From Thermohalobaculum sp038528605 (GTDB lineage Bacteria; Pseudomonadota; Alphaproteobacteria; Rhodobacterales; Rhodobacteraceae): a stretch of 64,000 nt of DNA. The notes beneath the pieces were generated by a model. It was not told the DNA's origin. It worked only from the letters and a program-made list of their open reading frames with translations, and searched no databases. Positions 60,024 through 64,000 of the stretch are shown one piece after another. A program made the position numbers and the translations under genes. The DNA lies in contig JBCBEP010000001.1 of assembly GCA_038528605.1 (NCBI GenBank), forward strand, positions 25,202 to 89,201, given 5' to 3'. The stretch's first letter is position 1; each line of letters opens with the position of its first letter.

Positions 60024-61526
60024 ATGACCTCGAAGCTCGTCATCGTCTATCACCGCCAGCCCTATGAGGAGGTGATCGAGGACGGGAAGCTCGTCCGGAA
60101 GGAGAACAAGAGTCCAAACGGCATCGTGCCCACGCTCAAGAGCTTCTTCGGCCGGCATGACGCGGGCGCCTGGGTCGCCTGGAAATATGCCGACGACCCG
60201 AACGAGCCGGATTTCGAGCGGGTGATCGAGATCGAGGACAGCTACGGCAAGTACACCGTCAGCCGCCTCGCGCTCACCAAGGAGCAGGTGTCGAGCTTCT
60301 ATCACGTGACCTCGAAGGAGGCGATCTGGCCGATCCTCCACAGCTTCAAGGACCGCTACAACTACGATCCCGTCGACTGGCCGACCTTTCGTGAAGTGAA
60401 CTGGGCGTTCGCCGAGGCGGCCGCGCGAGAGGCGGACGACGACAGCGTTATTTGGGTGCACGACTACAATCTCTGGCTCGTGCCGGTCTATCTCCGCCAG
60501 CTGAAGCCCAACGCCAAGATTGCCTTCTTCCATCACACACCGTTCCCGGCGGCGGACATGTTCAACGTGCTGCCCTGGCGGCGCGAGATCATCGAAAGCC
60601 TCCTGGCCTGCGACATCGTCGGCTTCCATATCCCTCGCTACGTGGCGAATTTCGTGAGCTGTGCGCATAGCCGGTTCGATGTGCGCGTGGTGGGCGAGGA
60701 GATGACGCCCGAGGATTTCTCGCCCTCCGGCCAGGCGCTCTCGGAGCGGACGACCTTCACGGAGGTGGAGTACGAGGGGCGACGCATCCTGCTCTCGGCG
60801 TTCCCGGTGGGCGTCGATGTCGACTACATCGAAGAGCTGGCACGGGCCGAGGAGACGGCGGAGCTGAAGGCGGCGATCCGCCAGGAGCTTGGTGGCAAGA
60901 AGCTTATCATCTCCGTTGGGCGGACGGACTATACGAAGGGCGGTATCGAGCTCCTGCAGGCCTATGAGCGCCTGCTGGAGCGGCGGCCGGCGCTGCGGGG
61001 TGAGGTGCGGCTGATGCTGGTGAGCGTCAGCGCCAACCGCAACATGGAAGCCTATGCGGAGGTGCAGGAGGCGATCGAGACCGCCGTCGGCCGGATCAAC
61101 GGCGCCTATGGCAGCTTCGAATGGCAGCCCGTATCGCTGATCTCCACGCCCATCCCCTTCCGCGATCTCGTCGCCTATTACCGCGCGGCGGACGTCGCCT
61201 GGATCACGCCGCTGGCAGACGGGCTGAACCTTGTCGCGGAGGAGTTCGTGGCGGCGCGGACCGACGGAGACGGCGTGCTCGTCCTCTCGGAATTTGCAGG
61301 CGTGGCCGTTGAGATGGCGGAGGCGGTGCTCACCAACCCGTTCTCGAACCGCTCCATGGATGCGGCGATCGACCAGGCGCTCGACATGGCCGAGGAGGAC
61401 CGCCGTGGTCGCATGGCTGCCCTCCGCGAAAAGGTCCACCGCTACGACATCGAGGCCTGGGCGAAGGAACAGCAGCGCCTGTTCGACGCGCTGGACGAAA
61501 AGCGCAAGGACAAAAGCGCCGCCTGA
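60024..61526 (+). CDS. ggpS: Glucosylglycerol-phosphate synthase
   Basis: A 500-residue GT20 (trehalose-phosphate-synthase fold) enzyme that joins ADP-glucose to glycerol 3-phosphate. The opening KLVIVYHRQPYEEVIEDGK and SPNGIVPTLKSFFGRHDAGA are the GgpS form, not OtsA. Other points: VIWVHDYNLWLVPVYLRQLK, FFHHTPFPAADMFNVLPWRR, the donor site SVGRTDYTKGGIELLQAYER, and ITPLADGLNLVAEEFVAART. The start at 60024 follows GGAAGGGG. It ends the gpsA-HAD-ggpS operon. The product glucosylglycerol is a compatible solute against salt stress. Confidence 0.93.
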   Translation: MTSKLVIVYHRQPYEEVIEDGKLVRKENKSPNGIVPTLKSFFGRHDAGAWVAWKYADDPNEPDFERVIEIEDSYGKYTVSRLALTKEQVSSFYHVTSKEAIWPILHSFKDRYNYDPVDWPTFREVNWAFAEAAAREADDDSVIWVHDYNLWLVPVYLRQLKPNAKIAFFHHTPFPAADMFNVLPWRREIIESLLACDIVGFHIPRYVANFVSCAHSRFDVRVVGEEMTPEDFSPSGQALSERTTFTEVEYEGRRILLSAFPVGVDVDYIEELARAEETAELKAAIRQELGGKKLIISVGRTDYTKGGIELLQAYERLLERRPALRGEVRLMLVSVSANRNMEAYAEVQEAIETAVGRINGAYGSFEWQPVSLISTPIPFRDLVAYYRAADVAWITPLADGLNLVAEEFVAARTDGDGVLVLSEFAGVAVEMAEAVLTNPFSNRSMDAAIDQALDMAEEDRRGRMAALREKVHRYDIEAWAKEQQRLFDALDEKRKDKSAA

Positions 61527-61751
61527 ACAGTTGGACTGCTTTTCCTGCGCCCGCGCCCACCCACGTCAGCTTGTGGCGGGTTCAGTAAAGATTCGGTGAC
61601 GTCGGCGCGGGTTGCCACTCGCGTCCGTCCGGTAGGCTGCACCATTTCTTAGGAGGATTGCGGCAAAACTTTCGTGGGTGGGCGCGGGCGCAGCCTCGAC
61701 GTGCCACGCTCACGATAGGGGCTCACACCCCCGCAGCGCGGATGCCAGGCC

Positions 61752-62081
61752 TCACTCCCCCATTGCCGAGGGCGGCAATGGCGCGGGCGTGGTGGGCGTG
61801 TGTGCCTTTATTCCCGGCAGGAGCGCGCGGCGGGCCGCGCAGTATCGCCGGATCACGCTGAAGACCTGCAGTTCCGCCCCGTCCCAGGCCATGGTGCAAG
61901 CTAGGGTCATGCCGGAATGGGCCGCAGAGACACCGGCGGCGAGGCGCGCGGCGCGCGTGCGGTCGGCATCGGCGGCGCCGTGCACGCTCGCATTGAAGCG
62001 GGCAACGTCCACGGGGTTCGGCGGGATGGCACAGCCGGCCAGCAGCGCGGCCAACGTGACGGGAGCAAGACGGCGGAACAT
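61752..62081 (-). CDS. Small lipoprotein
   Basis: A 109-residue protein with a lipoprotein signal peptide: MFRRLAPVTLAALLAGCAIP, with lipobox LLAGC and lipidated Cys17. The mature part has a conserved-looking pair of Cys (LACTMAW and RRYCAARR) and no recognised domain. The start at 62081 has GAGGAGG; the longer frame upstream is not coding. Position between ggpS and the nitronate monooxygenase gene. Family unknown. Confidence 0.65.
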   Translation of the reverse strand: MFRRLAPVTLAALLAGCAIPPNPVDVARFNASVHGAADADRTRAARLAAGVSAAHSGMTLACTMAWDGAELQVFSVIRRYCAARRALLPGIKAHTPTTPAPLPPSAMGE

Positions 62082-62170
62082 CGGCAGGGCCTCCTCGGGC
62101 AATTCCTTCGCCCGTGACCCTGCGCGCCGCCGTGCACCCGTTGCGTGTTTCGGCCGGGGACCGCGCGGCG

Positions 62171-63175
62171 CTACTCCGCCGCGGCCGCCCGCTGCGCGAG
62201 ACCGAGCCGGGACCGAGCGCCCTCGTACTCCCGCGTCAGCCTGCCAACGATCTCCGCTGCGCCCTCGACCGACTTCACCGCGCCAACCCCTTGGCCCGCA
62301 CCCCAAATCTCCTTCCAGCTCTTCGGCTTGGAGGAGCCGTCCGCGAAGTTCATTTTCGAGGGATCGCTCTCCGGCAGGTCGTCCGGGTCCATGCCTGCGT
62401 TGCGGATCGAGCCCTTGAGATAGTTTCCATGCACGCCGGTGAAGAGCGAGGAGTAGACGATGTCGTCCGACATCGCATCCACGATCATCTGCTTGTAGGC
62501 CGGGTCCGCATTCGCCTCGTGGCTCGCGATGAAGGCCGAGCCGATATAGGCGAAATCCGCCCCCATGGCCTGCGCGGCGAGCACCGCATCACCTGTCGCG
62601 ATGCTGCCCGAAAGAAGTAGCGGCCCCTCGAACCAGGCGCGGATCTCCTGCACCAGCGCGAAGGGCGAGGTGGTGCCGGCATGCCCGCCGGCGCCGGCGG
62701 CTACGGCGATCAGCCCGTCCGCACCCTTCTCGATGGCCTTCCGCGCGAACCGGTCGTTGATCACGTCGTGCAGCGTGATGCCGCCGCAGGCATGGGCCGC
62801 CTCGTTCACCTCGACGCGCGCGCCGAGCGAGGTGATCCAGACCGGCACCTTCCATTTGTGACAGATCTCGATGTCGCGCTCGAGCCGGCCATTCGAGCGG
62901 TGGACGATCTGATTCACGGCGAAGGGGGCGGCCGGCGCGTCCGGGTTCGCCTGGTTATGCGCGTCCAGCGCCTCGGTGATCTCCTTCAGCCAGATCTCCA
63001 GCATGATCGGATCGCCCGGCTTCTCGCGCGCGTTGAGCGCTGGAAAGCTGCCGACGATGCCGGCCTTGCACTGCGCGATGACGAGCGCGGGGTTGGAGAC
63101 GATGAAGAGCGGCGCGCCGATCACGGGGAGTGAGAGGCGGCTCAGGGCGGCGGGCAGGCGGGTCGCGTCGGTCAT
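62171..63175 (-). CDS. Nitronate monooxygenase family protein
   Basis: A 334-residue FMN-dependent enzyme of the NPD/nitronate monooxygenase family (TIM barrel). Segments seen: LSLPVIGAPLFIVSNPALVI at the N-terminus, KGADGLIAVAAGAGGHAGTT near residue 150 with the catalytic-region His, and LLLSGSIATGDAVLAAQAMG for phosphate binding of FMN. It probably oxidises alkyl nitronates or related enolates; enoyl reductases share the fold. It is 24 bases after the end of the next gene on the same strand and so may be cotranscribed with it. Confidence 0.88.
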   Translation of the reverse strand: MTDATRLPAALSRLSLPVIGAPLFIVSNPALVIAQCKAGIVGSFPALNAREKPGDPIMLEIWLKEITEALDAHNQANPDAPAAPFAVNQIVHRSNGRLERDIEICHKWKVPVWITSLGARVEVNEAAHACGGITLHDVINDRFARKAIEKGADGLIAVAAGAGGHAGTTSPFALVQEIRAWFEGPLLLSGSIATGDAVLAAQAMGADFAYIGSAFIASHEANADPAYKQMIVDAMSDDIVYSSLFTGVHGNYLKGSIRNAGMDPDDLPESDPSKMNFADGSSKPKSWKEIWGAGQGVGAVKSVEGAAEIVGRLTREYEGARSRLGLAQRAAAAE

Positions 63176-63199
63176 GACAGCCTCGTGCTCGCGGCGGCC

Positions 63200-64000
63200 T
63201 CAACCCGGCGCGCCGATATTTCCGTTAACGTCAACTTTGTCCGTCAAGGGCGGGCTGGCCGCAAGCCCTGCCGCTGCGACACCCCCCTCCGAGAGATGCA
63301 CGCTTTCGAGGGTGAGCGTGGCGATGGTGGCGGTCTGGCCGGCGACGAGCACGGTCACCCGGGCGAGCGGTTCGGCGAGTGCGGTGGCGAAGGCGGGCGA
63401 AAGCCCGGCCTCACGGGCCGCGAGACGTGCCTCCGCCGCGCCGAGCGGGCCCTGGCGCCAGACCGTTGCGGCGCCCCGTCCTGCGGAGATACCGGTCATG
63501 GTGCCGAAGACGGGGTCGACCACGGAGCGCAGCGTGGCGATCTCCTCCGGCGGCCCGGTCTCTGGCGGCTCGCGCAGCGGTAGGCCAAGGGCTGCGAGCG
63601 AGGCGGCGAGAGCGCCTTCCAGCCCCGCTTCCTCGACATTCTCGGCGAGTCTCGCGCGCAGCGGCAGCCGGGGTGGGGCGCTCGCCTGCCGCGAGAGGGC
63701 GATGCCGAGTGTGGCAAGACCCGCTGCCGTGGCGAGGGCCGCGTGCGGGTCCGGATAGACCGCGATCTGCGCTTCGTTGGCGAGCGCCTGCATGTCTGCT
63801 GGCAGGAGAGCGGCGTGCAGCATCGGCGGCGCGGCGGTGCCCAGGTCCCACGCCGCTTCCGCCGCTTCCGCCATCGCCTCCAGCAGGGCAGGCGCGCCAT
63901 CATGCCCCGGCGCCGGCCAGACGCCGAGGATCAGGTCCACGCCGTCCGCATTCAGCAGCTGCGCCAGCCCGCTGCCGAGCCCGGCAGTGGTCGGCAGCGG
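63200..64000 (-). CDS. C-terminal part of a probable NDP-forming acyl-CoA synthetase, cut by window end
   Basis: The frame remains open to base 64000, so the 5' end is outside the window; a GTG at 63940 is internal. About 266 residues are visible. The first part (LLNADGVDLILGVWPAPGHD) resembles the succinyl-CoA-ligase-like domain, and the later DPVFGTMTGISAGRGAATVW with PLGAAEARLAAREAGL resembles the ATP-grasp C-terminal part of acetate-CoA ligase (ADP-forming) or Pat-type proteins. The resemblance is partial and several conserved positions are altered, so the assignment is tentative. It stops 24 bases before the nitronate monooxygenase start. Confidence 0.5.
   Translation of the reverse strand, partial: PLPTTAGLGSGLAQLLNADGVDLILGVWPAPGHDGAPALLEAMAEAAEAAWDLGTAAPPMLHAALLPADMQALANEAQIAVYPDPHAALATAAGLATLGIALSRQASAPPRLPLRARLAENVEEAGLEGALAASLAALGLPLREPPETGPPEEIATLRSVVDPVFGTMTGISAGRGAATVWRQGPLGAAEARLAAREAGLSPAFATALAEPLARVTVLVAGQTATIATLTLESVHLSEGGVAAAGLAASPPLTDKVDVNGNIGAPG

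Noticed and set aside
1..64000. CRISPR array, prophage, toxin-antitoxin or secretion system
   Set aside because: No regularly spaced repeats, phage structural genes, toxin-antitoxin pairs or restriction genes were found.

Overview
The window is ordinary chromosome from a GC-rich alphaproteobacterium, most likely a Rhodobacterales relative and probably marine or salt-tolerant. Support comes from recognisable family sequences and gene order: chvI-chvG-hprK-rapZ-EIIA-ptsH divergent from pckA, phaA-phaB beside phaR, a methylsuccinyl-CoA dehydrogenase and a Mcl1-type malyl-CoA lyase of the ethylmalonyl-CoA pathway, and the chain folK-rpoZ-rsh-DUF2062-pdxJ-acpS-lepB-rnc-era-DUF1491-recO. No prophage, insertion sequence, CRISPR array or rRNA gene was seen. 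Both ends cut through genes.

Layout. 1-10 kb: TPR protein, ispE, polyprenyl diphosphate synthase, tRNA-modifying-type methyltransferase, M20 amidohydrolase, a YdcH-type small protein, a secreted DUF302 protein whose ribosome binding site lies in a hairpin, a glutamine amidotransferase, a LysR regulator and a 54-residue basic protein. 8.6-16 kb: a glycosyltransferase and UDP-glucuronate decarboxylase pair, the polyhydroxybutyrate genes phaAB and phaR, a degenerate GGDEF-EAL protein, and tag. 16-22.8 kb: the two-component and PTS regulatory operon facing pckA. 22.9-42.5 kb: housekeeping genes (gamma-glutamyltransferase, mcd, UDG, folK, rpoZ, rsh, pdxJ, acpS, lepB, rnc, era, recO, ispH, rnhA).

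42.5-51.7 kb: a slipin, a tRNA-like array, gabD, fmt-def, mcl1 and accA; two inverted copies of a dispersed repeat flank the slipin-gabD part. 52-61.5 kb: a salt-adaptation block on one strand, made of a complete seven-gene Mrp Na+/H+ antiporter operon (mrpABCDEFG) followed by a compact glucosylglycerol operon (glycerol-3-phosphate dehydrogenase, HAD phosphatase, glucosylglycerol-phosphate synthase). The end holds a small lipoprotein, a nitronate monooxygenase and the C-terminal part of what looks like a degenerate NDP-forming acyl-CoA synthetase.

How the genes fit together: the carbon side links acetyl-CoA to storage polymer (phaAB/phaR), to C2 assimilation (mcd, mcl1) and to gluconeogenesis (pckA), with ChvGI and HPr/HprK as likely sensors of nutrient or envelope state. 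The salt side pairs sodium extrusion (Mrp) with compatible-solute synthesis. The most notable non-coding structures are the hairpin over the DUF302 start, a 24-bp-arm palindrome between phaA and phaB, two families of intergenic palindromic repeats, and the tRNA-like hairpin array near 44.4 kb.
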